From Clostridia bacterium (GTDB lineage Bacteria; Bacillota_E; RBS10-35; JAJYVN01), in NCBI GenBank assembly GCA_027335515.1, contig DAHWHT010000180.1:1-7807 (forward strand): 7,807 bases of DNA, given 5' to 3'. Position 1 is the stretch's first letter; the number at the start of each line of letters is the position of its first letter. Position numbers and translations under genes: made by a program. This document shows positions 1-6,811 of the stretch, in pieces. The notes below the pieces were generated by a model. It was not told the DNA's origin and made no database searches. It worked only from the letters and a program-made list of their open reading frames with translations.

Positions 1-440
1 GCGGCCGCCAGGGCCACCAGTTCAAACCATCGGAGTGCCACCTGCAGGACGGCCGGATCGGGATTGGCCTCGATCCAACCCAGGGCGGCCAGGAGCATGC
101 CGTGAAGCGCCTGGGCCTCCTGGCGTTCCTCGGTGAAGGCGTCGCTGAGATCGCAGCAGAAGCTGGCTGCCAGCATGGCGTCCAGATTCTGCGACAGGCC
201 GCGATGGGCCGTGCGCACCTCCACCTGGGTAATCCCGTCCAACGACCGTCCCTGCCACAGCACGAAGCTGCCGCTGACAAACGGCTGGACCGCGGCACAC
301 AGGGGTCCGCGCCCACGCTGCGCACCGCGGGCCACCGCCCGCACCTTGCCGAGCTCAGGCGAACGCAGCACCGCCAAGCGGTCAGCCTCGGCGAACGGGT
401 CGGCGCGCAGCACGACCGCCTCGCACTTGTATAGCCCCAA
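1..440 (-). CDS. recO: DNA repair protein RecO, N-terminal part (runs off the window)
   Basis: RecO anneals single strands and, with RecR, loads RecA onto SSB-coated DNA in RecF-pathway repair. About 146 residues are visible, from a TTG start at 438-440 (LGLYKCEAVVLRAD) to the window edge. The N-terminal OB-fold signature is clear: 'EAVVLR', then 'FAEADRL', 'ELGKVRAVARGA' at about residues 29-40, 'VQPFVSGSFVLWQGRSLDGI', and the start of the helical domain ('EERQEAQALHGMLLAALG'). The C-terminal half, including the zinc-finger region found in many RecO proteins, lies outside the window. TTG was chosen because no ATG or GTG lies upstream in frame and AGGTGG sits 9 nt before it. The start is 31 nt downstream of the tsaD stop on the same strand, so co-transcription with tsaD is likely. 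recO more often follows era, so this neighbourhood is mildly unusual. Family is assigned from motifs only. Confidence 0.9.
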   Translation of the reverse strand, partial: MGLYKCEAVVLRADPFAEADRLAVLRSPELGKVRAVARGAQRGRGPLCAAVQPFVSGSFVLWQGRSLDGITQVEVRTAHRGLSQNLDAMLAASFCCDLSDAFTEERQEAQALHGMLLAALGWIEANPDPAVLQVALRWFELVALAA

Positions 441-471
441 CCCGCCGCGCCACCTCGCTCGCCCCCGACCG

Positions 472-1515
472 TCAGAGTTCCAGGGGCAAATCAGGCTCCG
501 CGTCCAGATCCCATCCGTCCCGTCGGCCGGCGGCCCAAGCCTCCCAACCGGCGGCACCGATCATGGCCGCGTTATCCGTACAGCACCACGGGGGCGGCAC
601 GCGCAGTGCGAGCCCCGCCCGCGCGCAGCCCTCGGCCATCGCCGTCCGCAGCGGTCCGTTGGCCGCCACCCCGCCCGCCAGCAGCACCCCCGCGGCGCCG
701 TGGTCCCGCGCGGCCGCGAGGGTCTTTTTGACGAGGGTCTCCACCACAGCGGCTTGGAACGATGCCGCGACGTCGGCCACCGCCTCGCCGGGCCATGCCT
801 CGCGCCGTACGGCGACCGCGGTCTTCAAACCGCTGAAGCTGAAGGCGTAAGGGCCACCCACCACCCGGGTGCGGCCGGCGGGAGACCGCAGGGCGCGCAG
901 GGTCCGCGGGAAGGCCACGGCCCGAGCGTCGCCCTGGCGCGCCGCGCGTTCGATCGCGGGCCCCCCGGGATAGCCGAGGTCGAGCAGCCGCGCCACCTTG
1001 TCAAACACCTCGCCGGCGGCATCGTCCACCGTCGTACCGAGCAGCCGCAGCCCTCCACCCTCCGGCAGCAGACACAGGTCGGTGTGCGACCCGGAGGCGA
1101 CGAGGCAGACCGCCGGGCGGGGAAGGCTGGGAGCCGCGTCCAGGCGGTGGGCCCAGACATGGCCGGCCAGGTGGTTCACCCCGACCAAGGGCAGGTCCCG
1201 GGCGAAGGCCATCGCCTTAGCCGCGGCCAGCCCGACCAGCAGGGCCGCCGGTAGACCCGGACCGCGCGTGACGGCCACAAACGTCAGGTCCGGCCACGCG
1301 ATGGCCGCCTGCGTCAGTGCCGTGTCGACCGCCGGCAGCACCGCCTCCACGTGCCGGCGGGCCGCGAGTTCCGGCACGACCCCACCGTAGCGGGCATGCA
1401 GTGCGGCCTGGCTGGCCACCACGCTCGACCGCACCCGGCCATCGCGCGCCACCACCGCCGCAGCGGTTTCATCGCAACTGGTCTCGATCGCCAGGGCCAA
1501 GGCCTCCGGACGCAC
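472..1515 (-). CDS. tsaD: tRNA N6-adenosine threonylcarbamoyltransferase TsaD
   Basis: TsaD (Kae1/YgjD family) transfers the threonylcarbamoyl group from threonylcarbamoyl-AMP to A37 of ANN-decoding tRNAs, working in the cytoplasm with TsaB and TsaE. It is 347 aa from the preferred start, about family length. Visible motifs are the ASKHA N-terminal loop 'ETSCDETAAAVV', 'HARYGGVVPELAARRH', metal ligands in 'NHLAGH' (His115 and His119), 'DDAAGEVFDKVARLL' at about 164, 'YPGGP', 'FSFSGLKTAV', 'AGGVAANGPLR' and 'CTDNAAMIGAAG' (Asp314). The usual SGGHT loop reads SGSHT (Ser143), an unusual substitution near the nucleotide site. The GTG at 1515 is chosen because GGAGG lies 9 nt upstream; the in-frame GTG at 1536 would add seven residues and has no clear ribosome binding site. 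tsaB and tsaE are not in the window. recO follows on the same strand. Confidence 0.97.
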   Translation of the reverse strand: MRPEALALAIETSCDETAAAVVARDGRVRSSVVASQAALHARYGGVVPELAARRHVEAVLPAVDTALTQAAIAWPDLTFVAVTRGPGLPAALLVGLAAAKAMAFARDLPLVGVNHLAGHVWAHRLDAAPSLPRPAVCLVASGSHTDLCLLPEGGGLRLLGTTVDDAAGEVFDKVARLLDLGYPGGPAIERAARQGDARAVAFPRTLRALRSPAGRTRVVGGPYAFSFSGLKTAVAVRREAWPGEAVADVAASFQAAVVETLVKKTLAAARDHGAAGVLLAGGVAANGPLRTAMAEGCARAGLALRVPPPWCCTDNAAMIGAAGWEAWAAGRRDGWDLDAEPDLPLEL

Positions 1516-1692
1516 GCCCCCACCCCTCCGACCCACCCCGCGGGTCCGACCGCCCGTCCCGCACCGGCCAGGGCCGCGTACTCAGGGTACCCGGTATGGA
1601 CGTTGGCACCAACAACCGTCCGTGCAGGCACCCCATACTGACTCCGGGTGCGCCTGAGACGGACCCGATGGAAGCAGCAGCCCGGTCCATTC

Positions 1693-2754
1693 TCAGGGAG
1701 TATGTGGGCGTGGCGCAGCCACACCGGCAAGCACGTCGGACCACTGGGAGAGCATATGGGCCTCCGAAAAGGCTTCGATCGCATGCGCCCGAATGGTCTC
1801 AAACGAGCGTTGCGCCTCCTCGGCGGAAGCCGTGGCCAAACGCCGCAGATGCGCAACAAAGCCAGCGACGTCGTCTCCGGGGGACACAAGGTGCAACCCG
1901 GCTGCCCCCTGGTGCATGCGGATGCCGGGCACCGAGCTTGCGACGACCGGTCGCCCAAACATCAAGGCGTCCATCATGGTCAGGAAGTTTCCTTCCCAGC
2001 GACTGGAATGCACGAGGACATTGGCTTCACGGATATGGTCCAGCGGATTGTTCACCCATCCTGTGAAGTGCACCGCCTCGGCCAGCCCCAGAGACTGGGC
2101 CAATTCCATGAGGTCCGCCTTGGCCGGCCCATCCCCCACCATCGAAAGACGCGCGTCCACGCCCGCCTCGCGCAACCGCGCGACCACATGGATGGCGACA
2201 TCGGGGAGCTTCTGCACCCGCTCGAGCCGGCCGCAATACACCAACCGCAGCGGGGGCGTGGGCGCAGGCGGGGTGGTCGGATAGATCGGCACACCGTTGT
2301 TGGCGATCAGGCTGCGTACCCCGAAATGGTTTCGAAGCACATCTGCCACATCGGCACCGACGGCGATCACGGGGCGGGTGCGCAGAACCATGCGGTAGAG
2401 GCGATCTCGCCACCCCGTCTCCGGATGGGCGCTGGCGCCGTGGCTGACGCAGGCCAGGCGCGTCCCGGTGAGCATGCAGGCCAGGCTGCACCTGGACCAT
2501 TCACGATGCGCCAGGACCAGCGACCGGCCGCCGGTCTGCCGCAAAACCGATGCAAACCACGGAATGAACTGCCGCAAGCTCTCCGGCGCGCGGTACACGG
2601 TGACACCGGCGTGGTTCTCCCAAGGCTCGATGGCCGGTCCACTGAGAACCACCACGTGCGTGTACTCGGTAAGTTGCGTCAACTGCCGGACGACCCGGAC
2701 GGCGCCGCCGCGACCGCCGTCCACGACCTGCACCAACGTACCCCGCGACGCCAC
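1693..2754 (-). CDS. GT4-like glycosyltransferase (GT-B fold)
   Basis: Probable retaining glycosyltransferase using a nucleotide-sugar donor. The acceptor is unknown; cell-surface polysaccharide or glycolipid is the usual role of such proteins. It has 353 aa in two Rossmann-like halves. The N-terminal half has a glycine-rich loop 'GGRGGAVRVVRQL' at about residues 13-25 and 'CVSHGASAHPE' in the acceptor-side domain. The C-terminal donor-binding half has 'YCGRLERVQKLPD' at about 173-185, 'VGDGPAKADL', 'HFTGWVNNPLDHI', and the GT4 signature 'EGNFLTMMDALMFGRPVVAS' at about 254-273. The usual E-x7-E pair is here E254-x7-D262, a conservative change. No signal peptide or membrane segment is seen. 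The GTG start has GGGGAGGG about 5 nt upstream. It lies 92 nt downstream of the ATPase gene on the same strand but shares no obvious pathway with its neighbours. It may be a relatively recent insertion between the tsaD/recO block and the regulatory genes. Confidence 0.92.
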   Translation of the reverse strand: MASRGTLVQVVDGGRGGAVRVVRQLTQLTEYTHVVVLSGPAIEPWENHAGVTVYRAPESLRQFIPWFASVLRQTGGRSLVLAHREWSRCSLACMLTGTRLACVSHGASAHPETGWRDRLYRMVLRTRPVIAVGADVADVLRNHFGVRSLIANNGVPIYPTTPPAPTPPLRLVYCGRLERVQKLPDVAIHVVARLREAGVDARLSMVGDGPAKADLMELAQSLGLAEAVHFTGWVNNPLDHIREANVLVHSSRWEGNFLTMMDALMFGRPVVASSVPGIRMHQGAAGLHLVSPGDDVAGFVAHLRRLATASAEEAQRSFETIRAHAIEAFSEAHMLSQWSDVLAGVAAPRPHTP

Positions 2755-2825
2755 CGTCGTCCCTCCCCAGACACCAAGGAACGCACCGCGACTTGGCGGG
2801 CGAGGCGGTCAGCGCCTTCATTGAC

Positions 2826-2845
2826 GTGGGGTGGTTCAGCCCCAC
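2826..2845 (-). terminator. Possible weak terminator hairpin after the ATPase gene
   Basis: Directly after the ATPase stop codon, GTGGGG (2826-2831) pairs perfectly with CCCCAC (2840-2845) across an 8-nt loop. The minus-strand 3' side (GTCAATGAA) has no U-tract, so this is at best a weak or Rho-assisted site. It may equally be an mRNA-stabilising hairpin at the gene end. The glycosyltransferase ribosome binding site follows about 60 nt further on, so readthrough into that gene is possible. Confidence 0.22.
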
Positions 2846-2846
2846 T

Positions 2847-4853
2847 TCAGCCGAACAGGCACTCCCCAAGCCGTTCCAGCGTCTGGCGGTGCCAGCGGAA
2901 GTATGTGGCCCGCGGCAGGCCGAGTTGCTCGGCCAACGCCTCATGGGTACCCACCCGCTGGACGTAGTAGGTGGTCAGGAGCATACGGCCGGAAACCGGG
3001 CTCTCCCCGAGTTCGGCGCTGGACAGGGCGTCCAGAACCCAGCGGCGGATGGAGGCCGGAACGCGCTGCCCACCAAGCGCCACAAACCAGTCGGCCGCGG
3101 CGGTGCGCACCAACTCCTCCGGGTCGCTCAGAGCCATCAGCACGTCCTTGGTGGCCTTCGCCCAATCGCCCGGCGACTTGACCCCCTGAGGCAAGAGGCA
3201 ACCCATCCGCTCCAACCAGACACCGAAGCCGTCCCGCGACCAGTCCAGCGTCCAGGTATCGCTCAGGCCTTCCACCGGGGTGAACCCAAGGGGCTCCAGC
3301 ACAGCCCGCATCTCCGGCGCACCGTTGGACACGACCACGCGCCGGTGGTGGGTGACCGCCGTCAGGGCCTCGCGCACCAGGGACGGGACGCAGGCGGGAT
3401 CCGTCCAGGACGCATCGCGCCAGTGGACGACGTTGCCCGCCATGGACCAGGTGCGTAGCGGCGCCGGTAGGCCCGAGGCATCCCGCCCACCCAGCGCCTC
3501 CACAACGATATAGCCGGCAACGGCGCCATCCGCCCGCCGCGCCACCACGAAGCCATCCGCGGCCCGCGCGACCCGACTGGCCAGGCGACGGCGCACGATG
3601 TCCGCATCGTCCCCCGTCGCGGCACTTCCGCAGACGATCAGCGCCTCCAGGTCAGAGGGCGTCACCCCGCTGGCGCACTGCCAGGCGCCATCCGCTTCTT
3701 CCTCCGGGTGCAACCGCCCGTACCAGGGGGCCTCCCGGGCAAGCTCGGCGATCGCCCGCCAGCGCTGTCCGCCGTCGGTATCGGTCCGATCGGCCCGCGC
3801 GGCGGACACATGGTAGCCCACTGCCCGTCGCCGCCAGAGCCGCTCGGCCCACGGACGCTCGCGCAGCACCACGCGCCGCAGACGTTCGCGCAGCGAGCCA
3901 GGGATGCCGTACCGGCCGTCCGCGTAAGAAATCACTGGCAACGCAATCAACTTGGCCCAGGCGCCATCGACGCAGCGCCGGCCGATCATGGTGTTCAGGA
4001 TATCGCGCTCGAAACTCGGGAGCAACGCCGCGACCGCCAGCAGGGCATCAAGGTCCGCCGCTCCGGCGCCCGCCCGCCACCCCTGGCGCTGGGACCCCGG
4101 GTGGAGCAAATGTTCCAAGAGGAAGGATGCGATGCGCACCCCGTCGTCCAGGCGGATCCGGCCGCTGGTGACGCCGCTGGTCAGTGCGTTCGCCGCCAGC
4201 ACCAGCAACAGGGGATGGCCGCCCGAAATGGCGTAGGCCTCGCTCCGACAGCGCGCGTCCTCCACCCCACAGGAAGTCAAGAACGCCTCCGCGTCCTGCT
4301 CGACCAGCGGCGACAGCGGGATGTCCAAGACGGCGGAGCGCCAAGCGAGATCCGTGCTCCAGAGCCGATAGGGCGGCATGCGTCCCGCCAGCACCACAAA
4401 ACTGCCCGTGCCCAGCTGGGTGAAGACGTCGCTGCGCAGCCAGCCCTCGTGCTCGCGCATCTCGTCGTAGCCGTCCAACAGCACGACCAACCCACGCTCG
4501 CGAGCGATCTCGTTGACGGCCGCCACCGCCTCTTCCATCGCCACAGGACCCTCGCGCGTCGCCACCTCGGTGCCGGCCGCCAAGCCGCGCAGCACCGACT
4601 CGCGGCCGGCGGCGACCGCCTCGGCGTCCAGGGCGATCACCGCGGCCCCGCGCGCGACGGCGTGTCGACCGCAGGCACGCAGCAGGGCGGACTTGCCGAT
4701 CCCGGTCGCCCCATGCACGTACGCGACGGCCGGACCGGGCCGGACGCTCCCCTGGGCCTCCTCCAGCCGCGCCAACTCGGCGGTCCGCCCGACAAACAGG
4801 GCAGCCTCCGTCATCTCCAACACCTGACCAAAGGTGCCCTGCGTCGTCGGCAT
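2847..4853 (-). CDS. STAND-type P-loop ATPase with GNAT-like region and C-terminal helix-turn-helix
   Basis: Probable nucleotide-switch regulator; substrate and target are unknown. It has 668 aa from the chosen ATG. A short lead reaches 'FVGRTAELARLEEA', typical of STAND/AAA ATPases. Walker A 'GATGIGKS' is at about 48-55 and Walker B 'VVLLDGYDEM' at about 123-132. A sensor-1-like strand 'FVVLAGRMPP' and 'SGGHPLLLVLAAN' (the GxP motif of STAND proteins) follow. A helical winged-helix-like region continues to about 350. Residues about 420-540 look like a GNAT N-acetyltransferase ('GFVVARRADGAVAGYIVV', later 'EMRAVLEPLGFTPVEG'). The C-terminus ends in a helix-turn-helix: 'EALAEQLGLPRATYFRWHRQ'. 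No membrane segment or signal peptide is seen. The ATG at 4851-4853 has GGGGAG 9 nt upstream; alternatives are ATG at 4862 and GTG at 4883. It is divergent from the kinase across 266 bp. The ATPase call is firm; the GNAT call is motif-level inference. Confidence 0.88.
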   Translation of the reverse strand: MPTTQGTFGQVLEMTEAALFVGRTAELARLEEAQGSVRPGPAVAYVHGATGIGKSALLRACGRHAVARGAAVIALDAEAVAAGRESVLRGLAAGTEVATREGPVAMEEAVAAVNEIARERGLVVLLDGYDEMREHEGWLRSDVFTQLGTGSFVVLAGRMPPYRLWSTDLAWRSAVLDIPLSPLVEQDAEAFLTSCGVEDARCRSEAYAISGGHPLLLVLAANALTSGVTSGRIRLDDGVRIASFLLEHLLHPGSQRQGWRAGAGAADLDALLAVAALLPSFERDILNTMIGRRCVDGAWAKLIALPVISYADGRYGIPGSLRERLRRVVLRERPWAERLWRRRAVGYHVSAARADRTDTDGGQRWRAIAELAREAPWYGRLHPEEEADGAWQCASGVTPSDLEALIVCGSAATGDDADIVRRRLASRVARAADGFVVARRADGAVAGYIVVEALGGRDASGLPAPLRTWSMAGNVVHWRDASWTDPACVPSLVREALTAVTHHRRVVVSNGAPEMRAVLEPLGFTPVEGLSDTWTLDWSRDGFGVWLERMGCLLPQGVKSPGDWAKATKDVLMALSDPEELVRTAAADWFVALGGQRVPASIRRWVLDALSSAELGESPVSGRMLLTTYYVQRVGTHEALAEQLGLPRATYFRWHRQTLERLGECLFG

Positions 4854-5119
4854 GCTGGCCATCTCCCCCAAGCCCCCAAACACAAACCACGACCTTCAGA
4901 CCCTGGCCCCCGGCCGGCCCCTCCATCCTCACGAGCGGTTCATCCCGATGAGACCCTTCCTGGTACAAGGTTATAACGGCTACCAGAGATCTCCTCCAGG
5001 GTGCCAACACCCGGCCCGCCGCAAAACCTGCCAGGATTCGTCCGCATCCCCCTCGAATCGCTTACCACTGTCGAATGACGAGGCAGCACAGCGCAGAGGC
5101 TGTCCACTGAAGGGACGAC
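4854..5119. promoter_or_regulatory. Divergent intergenic region between the ATPase and the sensor kinase
   Basis: These 266 bp hold no supported gene and separate two divergently transcribed genes, so promoters for both should lie here. The only clearly AT-rich hexamer is TTATAAC at 4971-4977. It can be read as a -10-like element on either strand (TATAAC on plus, TTATAA on minus). No convincing TTGACA-like -35 box stands 16-18 bp from it on either strand. An 8-bp perfect palindrome, GAGATCTC, lies at 4986-4993 beside it. The kinase ribosome binding site is AAGGGA at about 5110-5115. Promoter assignment is tentative. Confidence 0.4.
5035..5076. repeat. Regularly spaced CGAAT half-sites, candidate operator
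   Basis: Three copies of one 5-bp word lie upstream of the kinase gene: ATTCG at 5036-5040, CGAAT at 5054-5058 and CGAAT at 5072-5076. Their centres are exactly 18 bp apart. The first is inverted relative to the others, and the first pair forms a perfect 6-bp inverted repeat, GATTCG (5035-5040) and CGAATC (5054-5059). Such spacing could fit binding of a dimeric regulator, but 5-6 bp words are short and chance is not excluded. Confidence 0.25.
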
Positions 5120-6334
5120 ATGGACCAGCAACGCGTCTACCGCAACATCGTGGAGAATGCCCGCGCCGCCACCGGAGCCCGCTGGGTGCAGATGACCCGC
5201 TTCCACCCGGAAGCCGGCGTGGTGCGCCAGGTGGCATGGTCCGACCTGGGCTCACCCATCCTGCAGCGGGCCATGGCCGCCGTCCAAGCGCGCTACCCCG
5301 GTTTTGCGCCCGAGGCGGTCGAGATACCCATCCACACCAATCCCGTGCATCGCCAGGTATACATAGAAGGCCGCACGGTCAGCATCCCACTTTCCGAAGT
5401 GGCCCGCGGGGTGGTCGACAACCGCATCCTCTGGCTGGTGGGCGAGTTGGCCGGGATGCGGCACGTCCTGATCTGCCCCCTTCCCTGTGGCGACGAGATC
5501 GTTGGATCCCTCGTCTTTCATTCGCCGCGCCGCCTGTCCGATGCGCAGGAACGCACCTGCGAAGCGTTTGCCCGCCAGGCGGCACTGACGCTGGAAAACG
5601 AGCGACTGGTTGAGGAACTCCGTGCCCACGTCGCCGAGTTGCACCGCACGCGACACCTGGTGACCGAAGCGCAGGAACGGTTGCGCCAGGACATCGCTGA
5701 AGAACTCCACGGTCATGTGCAGACCCGCCTGCTGGTCGTCTGGCACCGACTTGGTCAGAGCCTCGCCGATTTGCACACCAACCCCACGCACGCCGCACAG
5801 GTGCTGGAGGCCGCCCGGGCCGACCTCGACGCCATCCGCGAACAGGACGTGCGACGGGTCAGCCACCGCCTGCACCCCGCGGCGTTGCAGCTCGGCCTCG
5901 TCCCCGCCCTGCAAAGCCTGGTGCTCGATGCGGGCCCTCCGACGACGGTCGACCTGCGCGTCGACCCAGAAGTTCGCCTCTTAGATGACCTGCTGGAAAA
6001 CCGCATCGCCGCGCCGGTCCGCCTTGCCCTCTACCGCTGCGCCGAGGCCGCCATGGGCAACGCCACGCGCCACGCCGCAGGGGCCGCGATCACCTTGAAC
6101 GTCGAGCGCCCCAACCCCGGCATGCTGCAATTGACGGTCCGCGATGAGGGATCCGGCTGCGACCCGGCCACGGTCCAGTGCGGGTTGGGTTTCCACACCA
6201 TCAGCCACTATGTCGAACCGCTGCAGGGCCACTGGACGTTCCAATCCACCCCCGGGAAGGGATCCGTGGTCACCGTCACCCTACCGCTGCAGGTAGGGGA
6301 GCCGGATTCCCCTGGGCCTGCGGGGGGGGAGTGA
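5120..6334 (+). CDS. Soluble GAF-domain sensor histidine kinase, NarL-partner type (HisKA_3/HATPase)
   Basis: Cytoplasmic two-component sensor kinase that autophosphorylates on histidine and should donate phosphate to a NarL-class response regulator. It has 404 aa. Residues about 5-160 form a GAF-like sensor, ending in the typical 'AFARQAALTLENERLVEELR', and a coiled linker runs to about 185. The HisKA_3 dimerisation helix is 'RLRQDIAEELHGHVQTRL', with phosphoacceptor His197 in an ELHG form rather than the common ELHD. 'VSHRLHPAALQLGLVPALQS' at about 247-266 is characteristic of this kinase class. The ATPase domain has the N-box around Asn314 ('AMGNATRHA'), the 'VRDEGSGCDP' box with Asp342, and the 'GLGFHTI' G-box. 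No membrane segment is seen, so the ligand is internal or diffusible. ATG 5120 has AGGGA 4 nt upstream. It converges on two response-regulator genes, its likely partners. A run of eight G sits five codons before the stop. Confidence 0.97.
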   Translation: MDQQRVYRNIVENARAATGARWVQMTRFHPEAGVVRQVAWSDLGSPILQRAMAAVQARYPGFAPEAVEIPIHTNPVHRQVYIEGRTVSIPLSEVARGVVDNRILWLVGELAGMRHVLICPLPCGDEIVGSLVFHSPRRLSDAQERTCEAFARQAALTLENERLVEELRAHVAELHRTRHLVTEAQERLRQDIAEELHGHVQTRLLVVWHRLGQSLADLHTNPTHAAQVLEAARADLDAIREQDVRRVSHRLHPAALQLGLVPALQSLVLDAGPPTTVDLRVDPEVRLLDDLLENRIAAPVRLALYRCAEAAMGNATRHAAGAAITLNVERPNPGMLQLTVRDEGSGCDPATVQCGLGFHTISHYVEPLQGHWTFQSTPGKGSVVTVTLPLQVGEPDSPGPAGGE

Positions 6335-6362
6335 CGGAAAAGAAATGGGCCGCACCATCCCA

Positions 6363-6390
6363 AGGCGTTGAAGCCTCCGGCGTTCAGCCG
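6363..6390. terminator. Two small hairpins between convergent genes, weak terminator candidate
   Basis: The 111-bp gap between the convergent kinase and receiver genes holds two adjacent short hairpins: AGGC (6363-6366) with GCCT (6373-6376), and CGGC (6378-6381) with GCCG (6387-6390). They come from an imperfect tandem repeat of GGCGTTgAAGCC and GGCGTTcAGCC. Stems are only 4 bp and no T-tract follows on either strand. A bidirectional terminator is expected at such a junction, but the sequence supports it only weakly. Confidence 0.2.
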
Positions 6391-6445
6391 AGACAACCGC
6401 CACGATGACGACGGGCGCGCTTTGGATGTCCGCGATGCGCACGGG

Positions 6446-6811
6446 TCAGGGAATCGACCGCACCATGCTCCACAACGCACTATCCGAGAAGGCTTTCTTG
6501 GGGATGAACCCGGCCGCTCCGACCTGGATCGCCATGTCCGCGTAGCCAGGATCGGCAAAGGCGCTGACCAGCACGACGCGGACCTCGGGCCGCTCGCCAA
6601 GTAGGCGCCGCGCCACCTCGAACCCGGTCATGTCGGGCATCAGAACATCCAACACAACCACGTGGGGATCCAACTCGGCCACGGCCTCCAGGCTCTGGGC
6701 TCCGCTGGTCGCGTGCCCCACCACGGCCAATTCCGAGTGCCCGGAAAGCATCTCCTCTGCCCAAAACAAAAAGTCGAGCTGGTCATCGACCAGAAGAACG
6801 GTGCAAGGCAC
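6446..6811 (-). CDS. Single-domain (receiver-only) response regulator
   Basis: A 121-aa CheY-like receiver with no output domain. The acidic pair is Asp9/Asp10 in 'VLLVDDQLDF'; phosphoacceptor Asp55 lies in 'VVVLDVLMPDMTGFEVARRL'; the switch Ser83 is in 'VVLVSAFADP'; the invariant Lys105 is in 'AAGFIPKKAF'. All catalytic residues are present, so phosphorylation is expected. Without a DNA-binding domain it probably acts through protein contact, as a phosphate sink, or as a relay intermediate. GTG at 6809-6811 is the preferred start because GGAGGGAG lies 7 nt upstream and the receiver begins at once. Upstream in-frame ATGs at 6847 and 6835 would add a short proline/glycine-rich tail without better ribosome binding sites. 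It lies 89 nt downstream of the NarL-type regulator on the same strand and converges on the kinase gene. Pairing with that kinase is inferred from position. Confidence 0.93.
   Translation of the reverse strand: MPCTVLLVDDQLDFLFWAEEMLSGHSELAVVGHATSGAQSLEAVAELDPHVVVLDVLMPDMTGFEVARRLLGERPEVRVVLVSAFADPGYADMAIQVGAAGFIPKKAFSDSALWSMVRSIP

Noticed and set aside
133..1254. Plus-strand open frame of 373 codons opposite recO and tsaD
   Set aside because: Both recO and tsaD are firmly identified on the minus strand; the antisense product has no family resemblance.
1469..1633. Small minus-strand open frame in the gap between the glycosyltransferase and tsaD
   Set aside because: It overlaps the tsaD start in another frame, lacks a ribosome binding site and has no recognisable sequence; I see nothing else in the 177-bp gap except a GGGTACCC palindrome at 1585-1592.
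1648..2967. Long plus-strand open frame (439 codons) opposite the glycosyltransferase
   Set aside because: Its translation is low in complexity with no recognisable motifs and it lies antisense to a gene with clear family motifs; it is a shadow frame of GC-rich coding DNA.
3708..4976. Plus-strand open frame of 422 codons opposite the ATPase gene
   Set aside because: Antisense to the Walker A/B-bearing gene and rich in Arg, Pro, Gln and His, typical of a GC-rich shadow frame; no domain seen.
4834..5613. Plus-strand open frame of 259 codons spanning the divergent region and the 5' part of the kinase
   Set aside because: It overlaps the kinase gene in another frame for about 490 bp and has no motif or ribosome binding site support.
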